This document shows, in pieces, positions 27,074-38,914 of a stretch of 64,000 nucleotides of DNA (position 1 is the stretch's first letter; the number at the start of each line of letters is the position of its first letter). The stretch comes from Channallabes apus (taxonomy: Eukaryota > Chordata > Actinopteri > Siluriformes > Clariidae): contig CM060125.1 of the NCBI GenBank assembly GCA_030522415.1, positions 27,855,167 through 27,919,166 on the forward strand, read 5' to 3'. Under the pieces are notes generated by a model. The model made no database searches. It was not told the DNA's origin and saw only the letters and a list, made by a program, of their open reading frames with translations. The position numbers and the translations under genes were made by a program.

Positions 27074-27313
27074 TATAGTACTATAAAAATAAAATAAACC
27101 TGTACACAAGATGGCTGCTGCACATGCCCTTCAGCTACCTAGAGCATTAATTGGGCATGAACGCTACATGTCTATATGGGTGCAAACTCTGGTTATGAAA
27201 AATGAAGCGAACACAAATCAAGTGCCAAAATTTGCAGTTCCTTGAATGCCCACTAGGCTACAAAGGTGAGTCAATCCCCACAGACCCCCGTGTTTACAGC
27301 CTGGTAGCTATTT

Positions 27314-27556
27314 CACCCTGGACAGGGTGCCAATACATTGCAGAGCACACATTACACACTAAGGACAACTTTGGGAACGCCAATTAGCCAAACTTACATG
27401 TCTTTGGACTGTGGGAGGAAACCGGTGTACCTGGAGGTGTGCCTCCAGGCTCAGGAAGAACATGCAAACGCCATGCACACAGACCCGAGACAGGAGTCAA
27501 ACCGAGAACCTGGAGGTCAAAGGCAAGAGGGCTAACCACTAAGCCACCGTGCCGCC
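27314..27556 (-). mobile_element. Tail-truncated SINE copy
   Basis: Starts within the body (CACCCTGGACAGGGTGCC) and runs to the complete tRNA-like head (CTAACCACTAAGCCACCGTG). It lacks the (ATTC)n end. Confidence 0.8.
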
Positions 27557-28099
27557 ACACAATTGTAACTCATCAGTTAAAAGGCTATAAAATTAGGGAT
27601 GTGGGCGATTTAAATGATCACTGCAATGCATATAAATTAACGTTAGCCACGATAACACTTTAGCTACTCTTAAGCTAAATTAGCTAGCTTGCGAAAACTG
27701 AGATAAGTAGGCGCGTTTTACCCAACAGCCAGATTCTGTTTGATCATATGTCCATTCCTTTATTATGCAGGATTTAGGAAGAGTTAGCTCCTGCCAAGAT
27801 GGCGATAAAAAGACCTCCCAGAGGTGAACTTCAAAAAACGTAAGGGTGATGTCATGGAAAGTTTGTCCAGTTATTTTTATACAGTTTGTGTGCAGCATGC
27901 AAAAGGTGGCGGTGCTGTAGTTTGATGTGACCAGGAGGAGAGAAACATAATTTCTGGTTTCATAACAAGATTAATGTAATCGTTTGACTTAGCATCTACA
28001 CTAGTGCCACTGAGATTGTCTGTGTGATATAAACACAAAACGAAATATGAGTATGTATATGCATGCGTTTCATTTCTCACTGTAGAATTTAAAAACAAG

Positions 28100-28280
28100 G
28101 AGTCAGAAGAGAAATGCCAGACTGGTTTGGCCCTGAAAAGAAGGCTACAAATAATCTTACATAACATCTCTTAGTAGCTGTGGTAATGTCAATCCAACTT
28201 CTGTTAACCAAGAACAGAAATCTGAGAACTTCAGTGGGCACATGCTCACTCACACTAGTTAAAGATTATTTCTGTCATCC
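28100..28280 (+). mobile_element. Tc1-like fragment
   Basis: GAAATGCCAGACTGGTTTGG and AACCAAGAACAGAAATCTGA match the middle of a common fish Tc1-like transposon that also has pieces at 29715 and 45960. Confidence 0.6.
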
Positions 28281-28439
28281 AGTCATCAAGCAATTAAGTA
28301 GACGCTGGAGTTGTTCATAAAAAATAGGGTTCATTTGACGTCAAATGCCTGCACCTACTGTGTGATCTAGGATTTCTGCTTGATAAAATGCTTGCTTAAA
28401 GGATAAAATGGTGCATAGTAGCTGATTTAAATATTCCGA

Positions 28440-28650
28440 CTGGCACGCTGAGTCGCACTTGCCCTGGGTAATTGTTCAAATTGGCATGCATTGGTGGTGA
28501 TTGACTGCGGTTTCGGCTGGCACGAGCGGCAAAGCCCCTGCTGATTCCAGCTGTCACCAATGTCTATTAACCATGATAAATCGCTCCTTTCCTCTGAATC
28601 CAATCAGAAACCCCTCATGAGAACTGTGGGCTGGTCAGCTTGGGCTAAAT
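28440..28650. promoter_or_regulatory. Candidate conserved noncoding element
   Basis: High-complexity, non-repetitive block (TGGCACGAGCGGCAAAGCCC, CCAGCTGTCACCAATGTC) in the presumed gfra1 intron. No reading frame. Listed because its composition differs from the surroundings. Confidence 0.2.
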
Positions 28651-29714
28651 AGTTTTTCAAGCAGAGTCGATTCAATGCCAGAACAGAGGGGTGTGCATGA
28701 CACATCTGTTCGCTCCGTTCTGTTATCATACTTCAGCCGGATGAGTGTGGTGTGGAGCTCAGGGAATGCTACAAACCTCAAAACGATGTTAACACCTTAT
28801 AATGCAATCTGTTCTTACATTCCCTTAAAGGCCACAGAGACCTAAACAGAAGTTCAACACAAGACATGATTGGATCGGGGCTAATGCTTAGCACATGCTG
28901 TGATTGGACCAGAAGAAATGAAGTGCAAAATGGCATTTGAGCACATAGTTTCACGAGCTTTGCAGCATGATCTTGGCACACACGTACAGTACACTCGCAT
29001 GCAAATGCTAGCGTTTCCAAATCAGCAAGTGTTCGATGCCATTGTAATCAAGAGGGGAAATTGTTCTATCGCTCTGGGGCTCAGCTGGCTTCTTACTCTG
29101 AAGGATGGAAATAAAGTGGCATGAATAAATGATGAAGAGGATCGGGCATGGCAACAACGCAAACTTTGTCAAACTGCAGTATGCACAGTTTTGCATCAAA
29201 CTTTAGAACAAATGTGTTTTTTTTGTTTTTCAGCTGAAAAACTGCTGGAGGATGTCCAAAAGGCATCAGGTTGAGGATCGCAGTTTGGGCTATGTGATTT
29301 ATACATATGCTTACCAGACACTTGGTATTTGAAACACCTGGACACCTGCTTAGTTGTGCAGATATCCTGTCAGCTAATAATGATACAAAAGTTAAAGATC
29401 CTATATTATCTTTTTATCAAATAAATATAAAGCCACAACAAAGTTATAACATCGAAGCTTGGCAGAGCAAAGATGACCAACATGTCGGATGGAGAGGTGT
29501 CTACTTATAGGAGTTCACATTTGGGGAAAATCTAATCTAGCCAATACAAAAATGGTAACAATGGACAAAAAAAAATTTCTAAAATGTCTACAGGGACTTT
29601 GCATGATTAGCAAAACTTCAAAGAAGACCATTCATTTAATGTTAACATTAAACATCAGAGAGAGGGAAAAGTAACTCAAAACTTTTTGGTTTTGAGTATT
29701 TCAGATTTTTATGT
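28651..29714. other. No gene seen
   Basis: AT-rich unique sequence, no exon or repeat family recognised. Confidence 0.55.
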
Positions 29715-29975
29715 ACCACAGTCTCTAGAGTTTAAACAAAATGACAATTTAATAACCAGAATTGAGTAGCGTGGGAATAAGAGAGCCCAGAGAATGGCCG
29801 GATAACTCAAATAATCTCACCTTACAAACTGTGGTGAGCAGAAAAGCATCTAAATTCACAGCTTGTTGATCCATGCGGTACAACAGCTAAAAAAACACAT
29901 TAGGTTTCATACCTGTCAGCTCAGAACAAGATTCTGAGGCTACACAGTGCAATTTATTGATAATTATGAAAATGT
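29715..29975 (+). mobile_element. Tc1-like fragment
   Basis: CACAGTCTCTAGAGTTTAAA, then AACTGTGGTGAGCAGAAAAG and GTCAGCTCAGAACAAGATTC, in the order of the same transposon family. Frames are broken. Confidence 0.65.
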
Positions 29976-32261
29976 ATTACATGTTCCTCCAAATTTCGTT
30001 TCAAAATTGTTCCTGTCAAAATTCAGTATAGTTCCAGTAACGCCTCTTCTTTGGCAATAAAGAACAATGTCCATAAAGCATCTGTGTACAGATTTGTAAA
30101 CCGTGTCAGTGCGATCATCACGCCTCATAATCTTTTGCTTTCATCACAGTATGTGGCCTGCTGGGGCTGCTGGTCAAGGTCAATGTGTATCCATCTCCCA
30201 CTTACTCCTTCACACTCCTTAACTTGCCACATGTCCCATCAAAGAGCTTTCTGTCTGTCTGCCCTGCTAGTCTTGCGATTGTCTGACCTCCAAACGATAG
30301 CCAACCAGATGGTGTGCTGGGCGTGTAGGGAGCCGTGGGAAGCCGCAGGTTTTACAGCTAAAGGACGAGCTCTAATGTTGCATAAGGCCTCATTAACACT
30401 GCGTTACGCTGTGTTAACATCCCTCGAGGAGTGCCTAAATGCTCCGTGGCGGCCCTAAATGTCCTGCGCACTCCATCAATAGCACGGAACCGATAACAAG
30501 CTCTGCGTGAATAGCGGCGAGCTGCTTTCCTAGCCTAACGACGTGTGACCTGGCGCGCCATTTCCCTTTCCCACAGTGGATTGTTCTTTAAAGACTGAAA
30601 ACGGCCAACATTTCCCCCTTGACTGGAGCACATTGCGCTTGATGATGCAACACTATACCTGAGCATTAGCAACAGAAGGATAATCCTTTGATCCACTTTA
30701 AACAGAAGAGCTTTGGGGTAAAGAGAGAATGAGTGCACGAGAGCCTAAAATCGATCATTTCTTGTACGCGCAGCCTGGAGTTTCTATTTTAACATGGAGC
30801 GCTATTGATTTACTTTCGCAGGAGATTTCTCTCCAAGCTGCAGCCTAGTCCGGGAGGACACAGGCACATTTACAAGAACAAAACGACAGAAACGGAGAGA
30901 AGGGAGCTGGAAAACGATAGCTTCTCTAGCGCCTCTCTTGATGTTGGCTAACAGGGCTAATGGGATAAGCGTTCTGGAGGAGTATACAACACAAAAGAGC
31001 TTTGTGCTAAAATGAGTGACATGTCCCCTGGCTAGTGCCATGCTACACTGAGCTGCTATTGTGCAAGTAAAAAGATTCAAGTTTAAAGGGCAATCTGGTT
31101 AGCAAAAGTCAGCCCACAAACTACTGTTGGCTCCATATTAGTCGATCTGGTGATGCAAGTCATGAAATGCAGAGAAATTAAAGCATGACTTTTTTGTTTA
31201 GTTCTTTAGTGAATTATCATTTCTCTGTATTAGCTACATTATCATCGTGTTAAGTGAATTTCCAAAAAAAAAAAGGAAAATAATTTCCAATTCCAATTGG
31301 AATATCCCTGAATTGAAATTCCATATCCCTATAGAAAGACTGGAAGAAACACGTACAATGTTACAATTTACTTCACAACTCAGTTTTTAATCATTCAACT
31401 CTTCTATGCTACATAGCATTAGCATTAAAAGTCCACAGTGTGAGTTTTTTTCCATCCTCCCCCAATAACATGGAGAGCGACAACTTGTTGAGAGGAGTTC
31501 TGAGACTAGAGATGATTAGTGATGCTCAGCTGTAGCGTGACGTCCTGACAGCCTCTTAGCGCCGCGCCACATTCGGGACGTGCTACAAAGCCATGTGTCT
31601 CGCCTGGAAGACTGCCACTACAGATGTTTTCCTGCACCAACCATCCCTAGAAGGTTGACATCGTGCACGAACAGTGACAGAAAACTCTACACTTCTGTTA
31701 CATGCTCCCTGTGAAAGACTGTTCCTTACTTCAAGCATGTTATGACATGAAATTTTGTCAGGAATAAAACATTTGTTTCAAGAAAATGACAGCGTGATGG
31801 GATGCAGTTTTGCTGTATATCCAAGCAATTTGACAGTCATTTTTATAGTAACATTAAATGTCTATGAACCCAGTTGTCACTTGCATTATTCAACTAAAAC
31901 CAGCCTCTCTTTTTTCTCTCTTTTAATAATAGTTTTTGTTATTAAAAAAAAAACACAATGTCATCAAGTGAAAATATTTCCATGGTGGAAAATCTGAAGC
32001 CTTATTTCTGGCTGTTACACCATATCACCATACTGTATAAGCATGGTAATACAAACCAGCCTCACAACTCTACAACTCCTAGAGCTGCTGAAGAAAATTA
32101 ATCAATACCTTCTTATGCCAATTATAATGTTCCTTTTTTCCTTTTCATTTAGACTAGGAGAAAAGCACATACAGTCATTTAAAGCCACCTATCTGTTTTT
32201 AACAGACACTACTTCTACAAGAAGTTGTATCAAAATGAAAAACTCATAGGAAATTTTACTG
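29976..32261. other. No gene seen
   Basis: Non-repetitive. 30270-31080 is less AT-rich and may contain regulatory DNA. The 135-codon frame at 30051-30458 resembles no family I know. Confidence 0.5.
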
Positions 32262-32486
32262 CGATATGCGATATTGTTGTTGAATATTGCGATAATGATA
32301 TTTCTTGCGATATTAGCATTATATCACCTACTTGGGAGGCGGGTATAAAGATAGTAAAGGCGAATCTGATTTGTCCAATTTGGACACAAAAATGTAATAA
32401 AATTTATCCCAACCCTTTGCGATACAGATATTGCGTATACCATTATCGCGATAACGGTGATTTTTCGATATATCGTGCAGCCCTAT
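32262..32486 (-). mobile_element. hAT-type MITE fragment rich in GATATTGCGATA words
   Basis: Ends GATATATCGTGCAGCCCTA, the terminus of a common fish hAT MITE. The interior alternates ATATTGCG and CGATAT words. The left terminus is incomplete and no duplication is obvious. Confidence 0.6.
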
Positions 32487-32589
32487 TTAATAGTGTTCAA
32501 TATTTTGTGCATTTTGTACATAATGTTCAATATTAACTATGTTACTTCACATTACATGTATGGTATAGTGCAGGCAGTACCATTTTAAA

Positions 32590-33056
32590 TACACTATATG
32601 GACAAAAGTATTTGGCCAAACCTGCAATGGCATTGTATCCAAATACATATACTGTAATATGGAGTTGGTTTCCCTTTTGTAGCCATAACAGGTTACACTC
32701 TTCTTGGAAGGCTGTCCACAAAATTTTGGAGTGTTTCTATGGGAGCATTTTTGAGGCCAAGCACCGATATTGGACGAGCAATCTCTGTTCCAGTTCATCC
32801 CAAAGGTGCTCGATGGGGTTGAGGTCAGGGCTCTGTGTTCGGGCCAGTCGAGTTCTTCCACAACAAACTCATCAAACCATGTCTTTACACTCCTTGCTTT
32901 TGTGCACTATGGTACAATATACAATAGAAAAGAACCTTCACCAAACTTTTACCACAAATTTGCTGAAGCATTAAGATTGCCCATAATAGGTGATAAGGGG
33001 CATGATTAGAACACTTGAATTCTAAGGAGTGGCCGAATACTTTACAGTATAGTGTA
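32590..33056 (-). mobile_element. Internally deleted Tc1/mariner element with terminal repeats
   Basis: Ends TACACTATATGGACAAAAGT and, reversed, TACACTATACTGTAAAGTAT, with TA at both borders. The minus strand at about 32840-32795 encodes QSPDLNPIEHLWDEL, the C-terminal motif of Tc1-type transposases. Frames elsewhere are broken, so it is not active. Confidence 0.82.
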
Positions 33057-33059
33057 TCT

Positions 33060-33485
33060 GCTAAACTTTGGTAATATCCACTTGTACTTTTATACTGTAT
33101 GTACCATGATGCAATGTGATATGGTACATACTGTATAATGTAATATTAGAGTTCCATCATACACTGTGGTATTTAATTAATGTTACATACATACATTGGT
33201 ACCATACTGCATAAACATTACCATTATGGTACATAATCATTACACATTTTTGACAGTATCCTGGAACAATTTTCATAGTTCCTTACCACAGCACATGGTA
33301 GAACCATGTATAATTTTATGGTATGTACAGTACCAGGATACTGTCAAACATATGTTGTACCAAAGTATGTACTGTACAGTATGTACCATGGTAGACACAT
33401 GTACCTTAGTGTAATACATGTACATATCATCATACAGTACCATGGTACTGACAAAAATATTATGGTACTAAATACCATACTGACA
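33060..33485. repeat. GTACCATGGTAC-rich palindromic region with hairpin
   Basis: Dozens of overlapping ATGGTAC/GTACCAT/TACTGTA words. Contains a 13-bp inverted pair GACAGTATCCTGG (33252-33264) and CCAGGATACTGTC (33333-33345). Confidence 0.65.
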
Positions 33486-34761
33486 TTTCTTATGGTAACA
33501 TCTAACTGGAAGGAATATGTAACTTGGAAATCTATTTTCTGGCTGAAAATGGGGGGAAATTCAATATGTCTTTTATCTGTGCTGCCCCTCAGCAACTAGT
33601 GCTAATCTAGTACTAACTCACTAGCTAGCCTATATGACTAAGCTGTTTTTGAAGAATAAACCCAAAAGCTGTTTATTCATTTACTTCAGAAAATTATTGG
33701 AATGCATTTTTTTTTCAATAATTTCAGTATTTACTTAAAATTTTTTAAGGTAAGTGTAGTTTTACCCCTATCTTTAAATGCCATGACTAGCTAAAATTTC
33801 TGCTAATGTTCATCCTGTACAAACAAAAAAGGGTGTTTGTGCTTTGCAATGCACTTGTTACAGTCTGAATTAGCATAGCTGTTTCTTCCTTTTCCTGACA
33901 GAGAAAATTGTTTTTTGTTGTTGTTATTGTTGTGTGTTTTATTTATATATTTAAATATGTTTTAGCAAGTAGCACAAACACTGTAATATTAGTTTTATAC
34001 AGTTTCCACAGAGTGATGTTTTGTCATTTGAAAAGGAAATTAGCATTTTCCTCTGAGGTAAAAGTACTGCTGTGTTTATTACTTTATAAAGCTTTGACAC
34101 AATGATATGATTTTAGCATTCCAGCATGACAGTTAATTGTTAGAACAACAATAAAAAACATAATCTGCTCTGCAGAATCTGAGAACTGGCTCATCTTTAT
34201 TCATAGCTGCTTCAGATTGTCTAAAGTACACATTCTGTTGAGCTCTACCCCGTAATTTAAGCAATTTCAATCCAACCAACTCAGCAGCCTGCCTATTATG
34301 CTTTGTGTCACATTCTTTTCCCAGTCCCATTTTTCCTCAAAGACCTCATAAGCGGTAAATGACGAGCCGTTGATGGTACACATGAATCTATCCGCAAACT
34401 CAATAATTCACCGCTGCGCAGTCTTTGACAATAGACTTCATTGTTTTCTGAAATGTACATTTTCAGTCATACTGTATTATCCTCTTCCCTCTTTTTTGTG
34501 CTTTTTAATGGCTGGATTGTGGAATGTTCTGGACCGAGTAGCCTCTTGTGATTCCTAGGTTTTTCTGGTTGACCGGGTTTGGGAGAGTGCGTGATTAAAA
34601 TAGGCACGTGTGAAACATGGAGGGGTGTGTGTGTGTATGTGTGTGTCCGTGTGCACGTGTTTGATGGAAAGGTAATGTGAGAGGGAGTTGTGTACTGTGT
34701 GCTTGAGCTTTTTTGCTCTCTGCAGCTAATGGTGGGTCTAGTAACACAGAGTCAACTCACA

Positions 34762-34792
<31 letters not shown>

Positions 34793-35117
34793 GCAGAGAA
34801 ATGGACGAAATGAGTTCTGACTGACTTGTTCATGGATCAGTGCTTCACAAGAAATAGGAAATTATGTGTGAGCAGAGGAAGAACGCCTCATCAAGGTCTA
34901 ACCTTAACAAGTGTTTATGTTCCACAACTCTTCCAGAAATATTTTTTTTACATTCAGATTTTTTTTTTACTCTTTGAATTTATCATTAGATTTTATATTC
35001 TGTTTCAACAGAGGAAAAAAAAATCTACAAAAACCTGAGTTACTGTTATCATACGGAAACTAAGTATTTCTTTGATTATGTCCTAAAGTGTTAAATCCCC
35101 CTTATACCACAACAGTA
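33486..35117. other. No gene seen
   Basis: AT-rich with a (GT)n stretch near 34627-34650 and (GA)n at 34766. Confidence 0.55.
34766..34792 (+). repeat. (GA)n microsatellite
   Basis: Perfect GA run. Confidence 0.95.
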
Positions 35118-35129
35118 ACAGTGCCATTT

Positions 35130-35511
35130 TCATTCATTCATTCATTTTCTATACCGCTTAATCCTGTGTTCAGGGTCGCGGGGGACCTGGAGCCTATCCC
35201 AGGAGACTTTGGGCACTAAGGGGGTACACCCTGGACAGGGTGCCAATCCATCGCAGGGCACACACACATACACACACTCACACACCCAATCACACACTAT
35301 GGTCAATTTACAGTAGGAACGCCAATTAGCCTAACCTGCATGTCTTTGGACTGTGGGAGGAAACCGGAGTACCCGGAGGAAACCCACCAAGCACAGGGAG
35401 AACATGCAAACTCCATGCACACAGAGACGGGAATCGAGCCTGGCCGGGGAATCGAACCCAGACCCTGGAGGTGCAAGGCGACAGTGCTAACCACTACACC
35501 ACCGCGCCGCC
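35130..35511 (-). mobile_element. tRNA-derived SINE, full-length copy
   Basis: Flanked by a 12-bp duplication ACAGTGCCATTT at 35118-35129 and 35512-35523. Ends in CATTCATTCATTCATT on the plus strand. Confidence 0.9.
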
Positions 35512-35523
35512 ACAGTGCCATTT

Positions 35524-36089
35524 ATAATATTTAAATAATAATAATAAAAATAAAAAAACACTACTTTTTAGTTTGAACATGTTCATAATTTTGTGGAACA
35601 TTCGTGAAACAAGTTCGCTCCTGCCATGTTGTGGTTAGCAAATACATATTTTTTTCTCTCTTGATATTAATGAAACTGAGCAAACACATCTCTCGTCACT
35701 TTACTAAGAAATCTCCAAAACGTAAACTCCTCTGTCCTGAAGACTCTCTCATGTTTTTTGTTTGAAATTTTGAAATCTTTGACATTTACCGAGCACTGAC
35801 ACTGGAGAGTTCATTGTAAATTCCATAATTATCAAATAAATGGTAGCTTCACCATGTCAATGATTACACAATTTTTATTAAAGAATGATTTTTCTGTCTG
35901 AATGCTGTTACATTTTTTTAAAGTAATGTTTGTTGTATCTTAAAGAAGCAAAACATTATTCAGGCCTAGTGTAGCTTGAATAAAAGAAGTTTGAAATGTA
36001 CTTACTGTAATTTGATTATATAAATAACAGTAACTAATAAAATTGGTGGTATTGTAATATAAGCAGCATTTACCTACGGTTGGCGTCAC
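35524..36089. other. No gene seen
   Basis: AT-rich. Includes a partial dispersed motif (CTGACACTGGAGAG) at 35796-35809. Confidence 0.55.
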
Positions 36090-36660
36090 CAGGAATTTGG
36101 CGTCACCGGGAACAGACCAAGACCTTAGTCAAGAGAGTAAAAACTCCCTTCATTCTCCATACTGTATAATGCCCTGCTAAACTACTGCACTTACCCCAGT
36201 GTTTCACCAGTGCTTGGATACCTTTAACATGGAAAGTGTCCTCATGCCAGAGCCATGATCAAACTGCCTGCTTCAGGTCTGAAATCCTGGCCTCCCAGGA
36301 ACTCTTTTAATGGGCCAAACATATGGAAATGTCTTGGAGCGAGGTCAGGACTGTACAGGGGACTGGCGATAACTCCGAACCGAGGTCCTGTAATGTGCAA
36401 GTGGTGTTGGTGAATGATTGTGTGTACAGTTCCACAGACAGATGCATCTCTTCCACAAGTTGGTGACAAGTTTTCAAGCATCAGATCAGTTCAAGTCACT
36501 AAATGTTCAAAGGAACGAGTGCAGAGGGCTCCGAGCCACCTCATCCATGATCGTCATCCACAGACGTAAGGGTTTCTTTACAACATTTGCACTATTCAAA
36601 CATTTTATTGCAGCTAGAATCTCATCACCGTACTGTGCTTAAAGTATTCTGTAAATGTCA
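36090..36660 (-). pseudogene. Mariner-type transposase fragment, second copy
   Basis: The minus strand 36481-36242 encodes LYSPDLAPRHFHMFGPLKEF and then LGGQDF, like the copy at 49182 and homologous over several hundred bases (ATTCACCAACACCACTTGCA in both with few differences). Truncated at both ends. Confidence 0.7.
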
Positions 36661-38108
36661 ATCGCTTTTATGACTTAATTCACCAGAAATTTCATCACAA
36701 GTGCCAGTTTGCCCCTCGTATATTTGAGATATTAACTCGTTTATTAGTGACATTAACCGGATAAGTGTACAGACACTGACTGTAGATTATCTTCAAAACC
36801 GTGAGATCTTCTTTAGCTATTAGGATCCTTTTAAAAACAGTTCTGAGACTGTATGCAGCCCTGGTTGCTGGCCAGTAGTGAATTGTTCTGACCAAAGAAT
36901 TACTGCTCGTTGGAGAAGGGTCTATATTTTAGGTGTGTTTGATAATATGAAGGTCTATGAGTTTAATTACTGTGCAGTGCTTACCGTCTTCTGGAAATGT
37001 CACTCAGTTTTACACTGGTGTTCACAAGAAATTTTCTCACAAATCCCGGGTTGACGTGAACACCCCACGCACACAAGCACAACCAGGTGATTTATATCCT
37101 GGTTATCTCTATTTAAAACTAAAAATAGTTTTCCTCTGTCTGTTTACCTTTCAGCCCATTAAGAATCAGAGGTACATTTGTCTTTATGAGCGCCTGAGTA
37201 CACTCCTCGATCAGCACTAGTCAATCTTTCTTCCAGCATACATGACCTTTCATCCAGGAACTGCTCTGGTTTGTTTATTCTACCTCCACTGCCTGGTGTG
37301 AAGAAGAGAGAAAACATCTGATAAGCTATTTAATTGAGTGGAAACCCATCAATATGGCGTAGAACTCGCTGAGAGGCTCAGCAGGAGAATGTGAACTCAG
37401 AGTTCGCAAAAACAGGACTTCTCGGGGTGCAGCATTGCTAAGTGAGTGTTTCTGAAGGTTATTTTAGAATTTAGAATCAAGATGCTTTATTGTATGCTTT
37501 GGGCAAAACCTGTAGCATCATATTGAAGGTTAGTTTACGAAAAATTCTAAAGGTTAAGGTCTGTGATCAGCAACTGCTCATCAATAACAAAGTGACTTGT
37601 AATTGAGGTCAAATGCAATCCCAGGACAGAGCATAGTAGTTAAAGGGTTAAAGGGCTTCCTTAAAAAAGGCAACACAGGCTGTCCTGGGACCTGACCTCA
37701 CAACCTTGTGGTCATTACAACAGAACATTATCCATTATTCAGAACATTATACAAGGAACACTAGGTTTTGCTGTAAAATGTATTGTTCCGCTTGTGTCAC
37801 ACAGCAATTTGTCCATGAGACATCAATGAATCATATTGTTTATCCATTTATGGTTACTTTAAACAAGTTCCTGTTTCATTTACGTACATCACAGCAGCTA
37901 TAAACAGTCCCTCAGCAGCCTCTGTTTTTTATCTCTCATAATGTTACATAATGCCCTGTTACTGATTAACTGCAAATCTCAAACCCCTCATAAGCCTTAA
38001 AGACTTCCCTGTGTCAGAAAACTCAATGTTCCAAAACTCTTTTTTTTCTGTTTTGAAAGATGAAACTCGTCATGCTGCTCAAAAACATTGTTGCAGATTT
38101 ACCTTTAA

Positions 38109-38127
38109 CTGACACTGGAGACTCCTT
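38109..38127 (-). repeat. Dispersed AAGGAGTCTCCAGTGTCAG motif, copy 3
   Basis: CTGACACTGGAGACTCCTT, the exact reverse complement of the 19-mer at 5131. Confidence 0.7.
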
Positions 38128-38888
38128 CCTTAAACACGCTTAAAGATGCTAAAGCTTTGTAATGGAAAACTTCACATTAATTGTTTGCATGAAAGCAAGT
38201 TTACACCTGTTAGGTCCTCTGTTAGCTGCTACTATAGAAACGCTTTAGAGAGAATGAAATAACCTAAACACATTATCGTCAGAGCTGTTATTCTCAGATC
38301 AGAACGTCACATTTGAGAATTCCGCCATTCTACGGTATAAACATGAATGCATGATTTAAAGCTCAGCAATAAAAAAATTCTAAACAATCCTAAGTGGCAT
38401 ATTCAAGCTACTGGATTGAGACATGACTTTGTTTGGATATTTACTGTAGTGTTTAACTGCTAACTCCATGCCTGTACAGGACAGATCCCAACCCAAACAA
38501 ATCCTAATTTTTCCACCCTTAACTACTAAGAAGGAGCTCTAAGCGATGGCAGCACACGCCAGAGACCAGAATGCTCCAGACTCCATCAGCATATTGTGTC
38601 TGTCCCCAGCGGCGTCTTGACTCATAACTCCTTTTGTAGAGTAGCAATCACAGCCTCAGAGCACAGCCGTCAATCAAAGTCAAGCGCTTTTCAATAGGGA
38701 ATAAGGAGCGATCTCACATTCCAGGCACTTTCCCGTAACTCTCTCTGTTTTTATAGACACTGAGAGTCAAAGGTATGGAAGTAGAAAGGCGCATGCTCTT
38801 TTAATTAGCATAGTGAATTATTCTGTGACTCACATTCTCTAAGGGGAGCTCATGATTCTTTTAGTGTTTGGTTGTTTTTTGTTTTTTT

Positions 38889-38914
38889 TCTTCTTCTTCT
38901 TCTTCTTCTTCTTT
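38889..38914 (+). repeat. (TTC)n microsatellite
   Basis: TTC repeats following a T-rich run. Confidence 0.95.

Noticed and set aside
30051..30458. 135-codon plus-strand frame
   Set aside because: No recognisable domain, composition like surrounding intron DNA, no exon-like borders that would join to a neighbour.
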